The notes beneath the pieces are model-generated. The model did not search any database. It was not told the origin of the DNA and worked only from the letters and a program-made list of their open reading frames with translations. A stretch of 7,099 nt of DNA from Flavobacteriaceae bacterium TMED179 (GTDB lineage Bacteria; Bacteroidota; Bacteroidia; Flavobacteriales; Flavobacteriaceae). Position numbers and translations under genes: made by a program. The stretch is from NCBI GenBank assembly GCA_002169865.1, contig NHIC01000001.1, forward strand, positions 1 to 7,099, written 5' to 3'. Below, piece by piece: positions 1 to 6,375 of the stretch; the first letter of the stretch is position 1; every line of letters starts with the position of its first letter.

Positions 1-1
1 T

Positions 2-445
2 TCTTTAACTGGCAATATAAGCGGATTTTCTCTAAGAGGAGTTCATCAAATGTTAACTGGACATTTTAAAATGTCAATGATTCCACCAGCAGGTATACCA
101 ATGTCTGATGTAAGGGATCTTGCAAAACTTCATGTGCTTGCGATGACAGAAAAAAAAGCAAACGGTAAGCGATTAATACCAACTACCTCTAGAGCATATT
201 CATTTATGGATATTGCAAGGATACTAAAGGAGAATGGCTATAATAAGGTTAGTACAAAAAAGGCACCAATATTTATGATAAAATTAATGAGTCTGTTTGA
301 TAGGGAAGCTAAGGGAATGGTGCCTATAGTTGGTAACACCGTTAGCTCTAATAACGCAGAGACAAAAGGAATTTTTAATTGGGAGCCAATTCCTTTTGAA
401 AAAACAATCTTAGATTGTGCGAAATCTATTGAGCACCTTTTTTAA
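2..445 (+). CDS. Extended SDR, dihydroflavonol-4-reductase/aldehyde-reductase-like (3' part only)
   Basis: The reading frame is open from the first complete codon at base 2, so the gene begins upstream. The ATG at 50 is an internal Met, not a start. The visible 147 residues are the C-terminal, substrate-binding half of an NAD(P)-dependent extended short-chain dehydrogenase/reductase. From family memory, the markers are a 'GVHQMLTGHFKM' helix followed by a 'P..G.P.SDVRDLAKLHVLAM' stretch (the VDVRDVA-LH-AM block of dihydroflavonol-reductase-like enzymes). After these come a 'GKRLIPT' strand, an 'IARILKENGY' helix, an 'LMSLFDREAKGMVP' segment and a closing 'NWEPIPFEKTILDCAKSI' helix. The Rossmann glycine motif and the YxxxK catalytic pair lie outside the window and cannot be checked. 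These enzymes reduce aldehydes or ketones in the cytoplasm; the substrate is unknown. The gene ends in TAA, with no clear terminator after it. Confidence 0.85.
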   Translation, partial: SLTGNISGFSLRGVHQMLTGHFKMSMIPPAGIPMSDVRDLAKLHVLAMTEKKANGKRLIPTTSRAYSFMDIARILKENGYNKVSTKKAPIFMIKLMSLFDREAKGMVPIVGNTVSSNNAETKGIFNWEPIPFEKTILDCAKSIEHLF

Positions 446-688
446 TTATGTATAAAATGCAAAAAAAGGTCCAGCAATAAATCCCAATATCAATCCTGTT
501 ATCGATGGAATCAATATAAGAGTCTGAAATAACCTACTTTATTTAAAAGCAGCAAATCCAATAAGAATTTATGCAGCAAATCTATCACGAGCTTAAAGTT
601 AGAAATTAATTTAACTAACTAAATATTGGGATCAATCCAAATCCATTGTAAACCAATATCATCATTGACCAAACAGGCTTTTATTCAT
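446..688 (-). pseudogene. Decayed remnant of a small membrane protein gene
   Basis: On the minus strand the last 27 codons (529 to 446) read as one clean hydrophobic segment ending in TAA, containing 'LIPSITGLILGFIAGPFF'. The same frame upstream gives 'ARDRFAA', a stop, 'ILIGFAAFK', another stop, then the hydrophobic tail. Further upstream, one frame away, 'KPVWSMMILVYNGFGLIPIF' follows an ATG at 688. The whole would be a protein of about 80 residues with two or three membrane spans, broken by several stops and at least one frameshift. I do not recognise the family. AT-rich DNA easily yields Phe/Ile/Leu-rich translations, so chance is a real alternative; the ordered Gly/Pro pattern and the clean terminal stop are the main support. 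Confidence 0.3.
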
Positions 689-739
689 TCCTTTAAAGTG
701 GTTTTATGTTTTTGGGTTATAATTAAAGAAAATAGTAAA

Positions 740-777
740 TGGTGATTCATCATTTTATTATTTTGATTTAATCACCA
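740..777 (-). terminator. Possible hairpin terminator of the glycosidase operon
   Basis: TGGTGATT (740-747) pairs with AATCACCA (770-777). An inner ATCA (749-752) pairs with TGAT (764-767), leaving an 11-base loop. On the minus strand the hairpin is followed by a T-rich but interrupted stretch (about 720-739). It straddles the TAA at 758-760, which would be the stop of the full-length glycosidase. The weak T tract makes termination uncertain. Confidence 0.35.
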
Positions 778-934
778 ATATTTGAGCAGATCTGCGTTTA
801 AGATTTAATTTAAAATTTGTCTTACCATGTTCATTGGTTATCAAGTCAAAACTTTCTGTTACATCGATAGATGCAGCTTTTTCCAAAGGCTCAAGATTAG
901 TAGATCTTGAGCTATCGGGACTACCCATTGATAG
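758..934 (-). pseudogene. Orphaned C-terminal tail of the GH39-type glycosidase, after an in-frame TGA
   Basis: These 58 sense codons plus a TAA at 758-760 continue in the frame of the upstream glycosidase, directly after the TGA at 935-937. The tail starts 'LSMGSPDSSRS' and ends 'KLNLKRRSAQILVIKSK'. From memory, GH39 beta-xylosidase-like proteins carry a 'D-x-x-x-S/N-N-x-Y-x-x-W-x-x-M-G-S-P' block near the C-terminus and finish on a strand like 'L.R.S...L.L'. Here 'NNNTYQT-stop-LSMGSP' matches that block with the stop exactly at the Trp. A TGG-to-TGA change (plus-strand base 935, C to T) explains it. The tail has no further stops or frameshifts, so the change is recent, an assembly error, or tolerated. 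Confidence 0.8.
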
Positions 935-2374
935 TCAAGTTTGGTAAGTATTGTTGTTTTCTGAATCGAGTTGAATGGATTCAACCCTGTAGTCTTGTTT
1001 TTCATTTAGTCCAGATAGTTGAATGTTTATAATGTCATTACCCGTCACTTGTTCTCCATCGGATTCTTCATAGTTATAGACTAAAAGAACAATTTTCTCT
1101 TCTGATTGGGTTGCAATCAATCCCAATCGGCTCACTTTTTTATACTTTACAACTTTAATTCTTTCGGGTTGTAGTTTTGCCAGCATTTCGAAGCCCGTTT
1201 GTATCGGTTTTGGGGTGTTCCCTGCAGTCAAAAGCTCCCTTTTACCCTTAAAAAAATCATCCTCATCGGCCTCCCAGGAAAATCCCCAATATAAAAGCAT
1301 CGAGGTAGGGAAATTATAATAATCTTCGATTTGATAAAGCGCATCAACAAGTTTAAATAAGAACAGGGCGGAACTGATGGAATTACGATACTCTAGATCG
1401 GGATACTCAGAAACTGTCCGATAATAATTAGATGATAGCCCCCATTCGTTTAAATGAAATTCAGTTCCCTTGAGAGAGGGATAGGATTTGAGTAAGCGTT
1501 TGAGCCAAAGTATAGATTGTGAAAATCTTTGCACTTGAGGTTGAATATGAGGTTCATTGTTTAGCCATTTCCCAGATAGTCCATAGATGTGATAAGAAAT
1601 AAAATCAATTCTGCTTCCTTTTTTACCTGTTACATAATTTGTGCCATTGACCACATGATTCAGAAAAGGTTTGAGGAAATACTCGTGATAACATGCAGGA
1701 CCTCCTACCCTTAATCTCGAATCAACAGAGGTTACTGCATCGACGAATACATCGTACATTTTATAAAATACATACCATTGCTCCTCAGGCCAACCATCGG
1801 GTTCATTCCAAACTTCAAAATACCAACTCCTTACTTCTTCAATTCCAAATTCATCTATAAAGTTTTGTGTAGCAGCTTTCATCAAATCCGACCATTTTTT
1901 CCAATTATTAGGGCCAGAATTGATCATTGACATGCCTTCATCATTACCTCTAGAGACGTCATCTTCGATACGAGTCAATGCTTCAGGAAAATAATCGTAT
2001 TCCACGATGGGTTTGATTCCGTTTTTGACATATGATTTAAACACCTCATTCACATTCGAAAAATTATAGATGGGATTGCCATTTCGGTCTTCACTGTATA
2101 CATTTTGCCCTCTAATAACTCCGTGTTTTATATCTTTATTGAATGTGTGATGGGATCGCAAATAATGATGCGAATTGGTAGCTTTCATTCTTTTTAATAA
2201 ATATTGCCCTGCAGGTTTGAGGCTATGATAAAAAAGATGATCAGAACCAGCAGCTTTCCAAAACTCTGTATTCTTACCTACCACAATATTGGTTTTTACT
2301 TCAAAACGATTTTCTTGGCTTAGGACCTGAAAAAAGGGCAGTAAGATTAATAATGTAATATGGTATTTAATCAT
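935..2374 (-). CDS. Secreted GH39-family-like glycoside hydrolase, truncated by premature TGA
   Basis: The product is 479 residues as read, or 538 if the TGA at 935-937 were Trp. An N-terminal Sec signal peptide (about residues 1-20, ending 'VLSQ') points to the periplasm or outside. The rest fits a clan-A (beta/alpha)8 barrel of GH39 type: 'YLRSHHTFN' (71-79), 'GIKPIVEYDYFPEAL' (119-133), acid/base Glu191 in 'FEVWNEPD' (186-193), 'DFISYHIYG' (257-265) and likely nucleophile Glu310 in 'FHLNEWG' (306-312). A C-terminal beta-sandwich starts near residue 400 and lacks its last 59 residues. Known GH39 enzymes are mostly beta-xylosidases and alpha-L-iduronidases; the substrate here is undetermined. 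The ATG at 2374 directly follows the TAA of the SGNH hydrolase gene, so translation is probably coupled. Both catalytic residues are kept, but loss of the closing strands may harm folding. Confidence 0.85.
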   Translation of the reverse strand: MIKYHITLLILLPFFQVLSQENRFEVKTNIVVGKNTEFWKAAGSDHLFYHSLKPAGQYLLKRMKATNSHHYLRSHHTFNKDIKHGVIRGQNVYSEDRNGNPIYNFSNVNEVFKSYVKNGIKPIVEYDYFPEALTRIEDDVSRGNDEGMSMINSGPNNWKKWSDLMKAATQNFIDEFGIEEVRSWYFEVWNEPDGWPEEQWYVFYKMYDVFVDAVTSVDSRLRVGGPACYHEYFLKPFLNHVVNGTNYVTGKKGSRIDFISYHIYGLSGKWLNNEPHIQPQVQRFSQSILWLKRLLKSYPSLKGTEFHLNEWGLSSNYYRTVSEYPDLEYRNSISSALFLFKLVDALYQIEDYYNFPTSMLLYWGFSWEADEDDFFKGKRELLTAGNTPKPIQTGFEMLAKLQPERIKVVKYKKVSRLGLIATQSEEKIVLLVYNYEESDGEQVTGNDIINIQLSGLNEKQDYRVESIQLDSENNNTYQT

Positions 2375-3070
2375 TTACAACATTTTAAGGTTTCCTAATA
2401 TGGATTTTACAACTTCTTTTGCCAATTCTCTACTGCCAAATTCAGTAAAATGAACATTATTTGGTCGCTGTAATTCCATCATTCTAGGTGTAACAAAGGC
2501 GTGTAAATCATTTATATAAACCTTTTCTTTCTTCATAATTTTAAGGGCAATAGTATTATATATTTTGTGCATTCCAGGTTTTCTGGCTGGTTTTAATTTT
2601 GTGTTTGGATAGGGGGTAGTGGTAGCGAAAACCAATTTTGCTTTTGTCATCTTTAGTTTTTTTACAATAAAATTTAGATTTTTCTCGTATTGTTTGGGGG
2701 TGGCTTGTTGAGGGTCATTAAAACTTTTACTGTTTTTTCCAGTTTGGGGGTCTACATGTTTGATATCATGCAATCCAAAATTAAAATGAATCAAATCCCA
2801 TTGCACTCCACCAATCCATTCTAATATTTTTTTAATTCCATTTGAAGTTCCAGCACAATTCTGAAAACCTCCATTTTTTAGCATTGGCCGGCTCAAATTT
2901 ACTTGACCATCTAGGGTTTCTTTGACAAAAGGGTAGTACCCGATTGATATCGAGTCACCAATAATTAAAACGTTTGGCAACCTATTTTTTTGCGAAAAAG
3001 TAGATGAAGGAAAAAGTAAAGAAAGGAATGCCAAAAAAGCATGTTTAATAAAAAACCTCCTTTTAATCAT
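2375..3070 (-). CDS. Exported SGNH/GDSL-type hydrolase (probable carbohydrate esterase)
   Basis: This is a 231-residue protein with a Tat-like signal peptide: 'KRRFFIK' (3-9), a hydrophobic stretch, and 'SSTFSQ' (22-27). The SGNH fold is shown by block I 'IIGDSISIGY' (36-45, nucleophile Ser40), a block II-like Gly/Asn region 'NGGFQNCAGTSNG' (66-78), block III 'FNFGLHD' (96-102) and block V 'NVHFTEFG' (205-212, catalytic His207). Block III has His101 where classic members have Asn, and the usual Asp just before the catalytic His is Asn (204/205). I recall similar 'GLHD' variants in SGNH proteins from polysaccharide-degrading Bacteroidota and Planctomycetes, but cannot verify that here. The likely role is removal of acetyl or other esters from glycans in the periplasm, helping the glycosidase encoded next. 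It is the first gene of the operon and ends in a TAA abutting the next ATG. A lipase or thioesterase activity cannot be excluded. Confidence 0.85.
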   Translation of the reverse strand: MIKRRFFIKHAFLAFLSLLFPSSTFSQKNRLPNVLIIGDSISIGYYPFVKETLDGQVNLSRPMLKNGGFQNCAGTSNGIKKILEWIGGVQWDLIHFNFGLHDIKHVDPQTGKNSKSFNDPQQATPKQYEKNLNFIVKKLKMTKAKLVFATTTPYPNTKLKPARKPGMHKIYNTIALKIMKKEKVYINDLHAFVTPRMMELQRPNNVHFTEFGSRELAKEVVKSILGNLKML

Positions 3071-3439
3071 CTGTTGATTTTGTGTTAAATTATTAATAAT
3101 GATTCATCAATAAAAATAAGAAAAAGATGATGTAAGCAAATCAACTAATTCAAAAGTGATTTGACACTATTAAATAGGGTTTTAAAATTAGTATTATGAA
3201 AAATATAATACCTCTTTTAGTTAAGGTTGAAACACTTTATTTAAAAATTGTCTTAAAGGTTTTGCTATATATTATAATTATTACAATTTATAATTAATAT
3301 AATTTTGAGCTTACTAAATCACAAAATATTTTAAATGAAATAAATTTTAACTATTTGTTTGGATATCTACCTGGTTTTAAAATTGTTTTAGAAATAATTT
3401 CAAAATAAATACGATATTTATGTTATAAATTCAATTTTT
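3071..3439. other. Divergent intergenic region between the SGNH-GH39 operon and the beta-propeller gene
   Basis: This 369-base, very AT-rich stretch separates two divergently read units and so must carry both promoters. The minus-strand promoter candidate lies at 3111-3140. For the plus strand the best -7 match is TAATTTTG at 3300-3307, but it has no TTG-type element at the right distance, so I do not call a promoter. A 12-base perfect palindrome (ATTATTAATAAT, 3089-3100) sits in the presumed leader of the SGNH gene; it is A/T only and could be chance. A 33-codon ORF at 3196-3297 is discussed under rejected items. No RNA gene or transporter fragment is visible. Confidence 0.6.
3111..3140 (-). 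promoter_or_regulatory. Candidate Bacteroidota-type promoter for the SGNH-GH39 operon
   Basis: On the minus strand TTTG (3140-3137) is followed after 18 bases by TATTTTTA (3118-3111), a 7 of 8 match to TAnnTTTG. Transcription would start near 3105, about 35 bases before the ATG at 3070. The fit is by eye in AT-rich DNA, where chance matches are common. Confidence 0.4.
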
Positions 3440-4726
3440 TTGGACAGAAGAAAATTTATTATTAATTCAAGCAAAACAGCTATTGGCTTTAATTTCATTC
3501 CGACAATAGCTAATTGTAAAATCCGAAATATTGAAATTGAAAAAGAGCAGATTACCTTTGGATCTAATCATCATTTCTTTGGATATATTGGACAATCCTT
3601 AACCATCCCATGGAGCAAAAGCGGAAACAAGTTGATTTGTTTGTCAACCTCTTTTCACGACCATTTGCCAGGTAAAGGCGAAGCTGCAGATGTTAACTTA
3701 ATATATCTCGATCGGAAAAATAGTGGGTATTATGAGCTTGAAAAACTGGACGAAACCCAAGGCTGGAATCATCAGCAGGGAACAATGTTTTATTGGAATC
3801 CTCACTCCCCAGACAATCAGTTTTTTTTTAATGACCGTGATCCAAATGGGATTGTTTATACAGTGTTGTATGATCTACAAAAAAATGAAAGGATAAAAAC
3901 CTATCGCTATAGTCATCAATCTTTTGGTAACAGTGGGGTTTGCCCTTTAGGAAAATATTTTTTAGCAATAAATTATGCTCGGATAGCGCGTTTGAGGCCA
4001 GTAACAGGATATAAAGATAGTTACGATTGGACCGAAGGTGTAGCAGCTCCTAAAGATGATGGTATTGCCATAATTGATATAAAAAACGGTGAAAAGAAAG
4101 TTTTAATTTCTTTCGAACAAATGGCTAAGGGTCTTGAAATGAAAGGTTTTGACGCAAAAGGGAGAAATTTATTCATTAATCATACTCTTTGGAGTAGAGA
4201 CGGACAATGGATTTATTTTTTTATCAGAGCTGGTTGGAAATCTGATAAAGATGGACGAGAGGGCTTGAATTTAGCCTGCTCAATTAAAGTAGACGGTAAT
4301 CTATTTGTTCCTGGGCATCAACATATAGGTGGACACCCGGAATGGGCTAGGGGTACAGAAATTATTGGAAGCTACAACAATCAACAAGTAGTATATGATA
4401 TCCTTTTAAAGAAAGTTATTGGTACGTTGGGTAATAATGATATTTTTCCAAAGCCAGAAGGAGATATTAGTCTATCTCCTGACGGGAATTGGCTAGTCAA
4501 TGGATATAATAATAAATTTGGTTCTAATTTTTATACAATATTTAATCTTGAATCAGGGGAATGGGTAAAAACACCTTCTTTTGATACAGGTTTTTATAAA
4601 AAAGATTTAAGAATTGACCCTGCGCCACGATGGAACCATGAAAATAATCAGATTTTAGTTTCTGGTCTTGATAAAAATGGGATTCGCCAACTTTTTATAA
4701 TTTCAATTCATCATAAACCATTTTAA
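3440..4726 (+). CDS. Tat-exported beta-propeller protein of unknown function (TolB / oligogalacturonate-lyase-like fold)
   Basis: The start codon is TTG at 3440. No ATG lies in frame between the stop at 3395 and this point, and the next Met is residue 116. TTG is chosen because it puts the twin-arginine motif 'DRRKFI' at residues 2-7. A hydrophobic stretch then leads to 'TIANC' (22-26), so Cys26 could be lipidated. The roughly 400-residue mature part has propeller-like repeats such as 'WSRDGQWIYF' (251-260) and 'SLSPDGNWLVNGY' (344-356). Other distinctive blocks are 'HHFFGY' (44-49), 'GWNHQQGTMFYW' (108-119), 'NYARIARLRP' (178-187), 'DDGI' (207-210), 'HIGGHPEW' (295-302) and 'DPAPRWNH' (393-400). 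I recall similar proteins from Planctomycetes and Bacteroidota, usually annotated as hypothetical. His/Gln-rich loops on a propeller recall family 22 pectate lyases, but no catalytic assignment is possible. Its divergent position beside an esterase and a glycosidase suggests a part in glycan breakdown. Confidence 0.75.
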   Translation: MDRRKFIINSSKTAIGFNFIPTIANCKIRNIEIEKEQITFGSNHHFFGYIGQSLTIPWSKSGNKLICLSTSFHDHLPGKGEAADVNLIYLDRKNSGYYELEKLDETQGWNHQQGTMFYWNPHSPDNQFFFNDRDPNGIVYTVLYDLQKNERIKTYRYSHQSFGNSGVCPLGKYFLAINYARIARLRPVTGYKDSYDWTEGVAAPKDDGIAIIDIKNGEKKVLISFEQMAKGLEMKGFDAKGRNLFINHTLWSRDGQWIYFFIRAGWKSDKDGREGLNLACSIKVDGNLFVPGHQHIGGHPEWARGTEIIGSYNNQQVVYDILLKKVIGTLGNNDIFPKPEGDISLSPDGNWLVNGYNNKFGSNFYTIFNLESGEWVKTPSFDTGFYKKDLRIDPAPRWNHENNQILVSGLDKNGIRQLFIISIHHKPF

Positions 4727-4755
4727 TATAAAGTGGATATAATACTAAATCAAGC

Positions 4756-4794
4756 AATTAGCGACATTTCTTAAGCAAAGAAATTTGACTAATT
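4756..4794. repeat. Symmetric 39-base imperfect inverted repeat
   Basis: The arms AATTAG (4756-4761) and ATTTCTT (4766-4772) pair with AAGAAAT (4778-4784) and CTAATT (4789-4794), around a 5-base loop and a 4 x 4 internal loop, giving 6-4-7-5-7-4-6 symmetry. No T tract follows on either strand, so it is not a standard terminator. It could be an mRNA 3'-end structure for the beta-propeller gene or an operator for the downstream gene. Confidence 0.45.
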
Positions 4795-4859
4795 ATAGCC
4801 AAAAAACAATCCTATTTACAAATAAGGTAGTACTTGGAAATGTTTCATTTAACTCACCT

Positions 4860-4889
4860 TTTGAATATTTCTTTATTTTAGTAATATTG
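4860..4889 (+). promoter_or_regulatory. Candidate promoter for the metalloprotease lipoprotein gene
   Basis: TTTG (4860-4863), an 18-base spacer, then TAATATTG (4882-4889), a 7 of 8 match to TAnnTTTG. Transcription would begin near 4895, leaving a leader of about 138 bases before the GTG at 5033. The match is by eye. Confidence 0.35.
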
Positions 4890-5032
4890 AAAAGATGCAG
4901 TTTAAAATAATATTAGGTAGTTAATTGATGTTCAGAATAATCCGTTTTCAACTATAATTACCGAAACGCTGTAATAGGCCACTGATATTTTAAGGTTGCC
5001 AAGTTTAGGTTCAATAAGAAAAATATTCTCAA

Positions 5033-6331
5033 GTGAAAAAGTTAATACTACTTTTTGGTATCTGTATGGTTATGTATAACTGTGGTAAGGATAGTGATGA
5101 ACCTGCTCCTAATTTAAATACTAATACCGCTCAGAAATTTGATTTAGCTGTATCAGCCTCTGAGGGAGGGAGCGTTGACACCTCAGGAGGTTCTTACGAT
5201 TCAAATTCCTCCGTTACTATTACAGCAACTCCATCTGATGAATATGAGTTTACTGGATGGTCAGGGAATGCAAGTGGAAGTTCTAATCCTTTAACCATAA
5301 TAATGAATGGTAATATCAATATTACCGCTAATTTTTCAGTCATAAAATATAGTTTAATTGTATCAGCATCCAATGGAGGGAGTGTGAATTTGACTGAGGG
5401 GGATTATTCAAGCCAAACAAGTATTACTTTAATAGCAACATCTAATGAGGGCTCATATTTTGTTGGCTGGTCAGGAAGCGTTTCAAGTACTGAAAACTCA
5501 ATAAATGTTATTATGGATGGTGATAAAATAATTTCTGCAGTCTTTGAAGAATCAATAGGTGCAAATGAAGGAAACGAATCAAATATCCAATATACTTTTA
5601 ATAAAATTGATTTAGATAAACCTCCGTTTGATGGTACTATTTTTATTTCAGGAGATATTATCACATCGTCAGACCCTACACTTTTTGATAATTTGGAGTA
5701 CAAGGGAACTGGAGCAAGGCAAATGTATGACAGGAGAAATGGTGGGGCTTGGATAAATATAGAACCATATCTTTTTGATATCAGTTTTTCGGATGGCTTA
5801 AAAACAGAAATTCAAATTAACCCAGAATTTACATTAGATGAAGCAACTCTAGAGGCTAATAAATATGCAATTTTAATTGGTCAACTACCAACCGCATTAA
5901 GAAAAGATGTTAGAACAATGTGGATACATAAAGGAGAAGAGGCATATGGTGGAGGCAACAACAATCTTTTAGTTCATACTGGAATGTCCAAGGTTTATGA
6001 AAATTACAGGACTGGTAATGTTATTGAAGAAACTTTGATTCATGAGGCAACTCATACATCAATAGATGCTTATCATTACCCAGATAGAGAAACTGACGGA
6101 GCAGCATGGATAGATGCCGTAAGTAAAGATGATGGATGTTATATTTCTACATATGCAAGGGATTATCCTTACAGGGAAGACTTAGCAGAATTAATGCCTC
6201 TGTATGTTGCAGTGAGATATTTTCCAGATAGAATTTCAAGTGGTACAAGAGATAAAATTTTAAGCTGTAATCTGAATAGAATTCAATATTTAGATTCACT
6301 AAAACTGGATATGAGTCTTTATCAAAATTAA
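5033..6331 (+). CDS. Surface lipoprotein with two InlB-B-like repeats and an HExxH metalloprotease-like domain
   Basis: The protein has 432 residues with a GTG start, chosen because it gives a complete lipoprotein signal: 'MKKLILLFG...', then Cys17 in 'MYNC'. Residues after the Cys ('GKDSDE') resemble the acidic surface-export signal of Bacteroidota lipoproteins. Two tandem beta repeats follow (about 36-102 and 105-171), each with 'L.VSAS.GGSV', 'GY/F..GWSG' and a closing 'I.A.F', like the divergent InlB B-repeat/Flg_new family. The C-terminal domain (about 186-432) carries a zinc-protease motif 'EETLIHEATHTS' (332-343: His337, Glu338, His341). It then has 'STYARDYPYREDLAELM' (372-388), whose Tyr374 and Glu382 sit about where anthrax lethal factor (M34/ATLF) has its active-site Tyr and zinc-binding Glu. 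'QMYDRR' (230-235), 'INPEF' (262-266) and 'GGGNNNLLVHTG' (306-317) look strongly conserved. Cys369 and Cys412 could form a disulfide. Probably a cell-surface peptidase; the substrate is unknown. Confidence 0.8.
   Translation: MKKLILLFGICMVMYNCGKDSDEPAPNLNTNTAQKFDLAVSASEGGSVDTSGGSYDSNSSVTITATPSDEYEFTGWSGNASGSSNPLTIIMNGNINITANFSVIKYSLIVSASNGGSVNLTEGDYSSQTSITLIATSNEGSYFVGWSGSVSSTENSINVIMDGDKIISAVFEESIGANEGNESNIQYTFNKIDLDKPPFDGTIFISGDIITSSDPTLFDNLEYKGTGARQMYDRRNGGAWINIEPYLFDISFSDGLKTEIQINPEFTLDEATLEANKYAILIGQLPTALRKDVRTMWIHKGEEAYGGGNNNLLVHTGMSKVYENYRTGNVIEETLIHEATHTSIDAYHYPDRETDGAAWIDAVSKDDGCYISTYARDYPYREDLAELMPLYVAVRYFPDRISSGTRDKILSCNLNRIQYLDSLKLDMSLYQN
5138..5545 (+). repeat. Tandem repeat coding for two InlB-B-like beta modules
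   Basis: The two halves (about 5138-5338 and 5345-5545) encode modules of about 67 residues aligned by 'SAS.GGSV', 'GWSG' and 'MNGN/MDGD'. Some similarity remains in the DNA, for example 'GTATCAGC' and 'GGAGGGAG' at the start of each, so they arose by internal duplication. Such modules usually act as stalks or adhesion spacers holding a C-terminal domain away from the membrane. Confidence 0.75.
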
Positions 6332-6375
6332 ATCACAGGTGTTTCTCCCTCAGTTAGCTCTTGTAATATTATAAC

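Larger units (their letters stand above)
4727..5032. other. Intergenic region before the metalloprotease lipoprotein gene
   Basis: This stretch of 306 bases has no convincing gene. It contains a symmetric inverted repeat (4756-4794) and a promoter candidate (4860-4889), listed separately. A weaker hairpin covers the stop of the preceding gene: CCATTTT (4718-4724) with AAAGTGG (4730-4736), one G-T pair, 5-base loop, no T tract. The remaining 140 or so bases before the GTG at 5033 would form a long untranslated leader; I see no riboswitch-like structure in it. Confidence 0.55.

Noticed and set aside
50..445. ATG at 50 as the start of the reductase-like gene
   Set aside because: The frame is open back to base 2 and the residues encoded there (SLTGNISGFSLRGVHQ) fit the preceding helix of the enzyme, so the gene starts outside the window.
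935..937. TGA read as Trp through an altered genetic code
   Set aside because: All the other genes encode Trp with TGG and contain no in-frame TGA, and Bacteroidota use the standard bacterial code; a single-base mutation or error is simpler.
3196..3297. 33-codon plus-strand ORF (starts MKNIIPLLVK, hydrophobic end) in the divergent intergenic region
   Set aside because: It is short, made mainly of AT-rich codons, and has no promoter or ribosome-site support. A small membrane peptide is possible, but the sequence alone does not distinguish it from chance.
3300..3307. TAATTTTG as the promoter -7 element of the beta-propeller gene
   Set aside because: It matches the consensus, but the nearest TTTG (3261-3264) is 35 bases away, too far for a normal spacer, so it was not called.
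5404..5703. 99-codon minus-strand ORF
   Set aside because: It lies wholly inside the lipoprotein gene on the opposite strand, has no recognisable domain, and is a shadow of that coding sequence.
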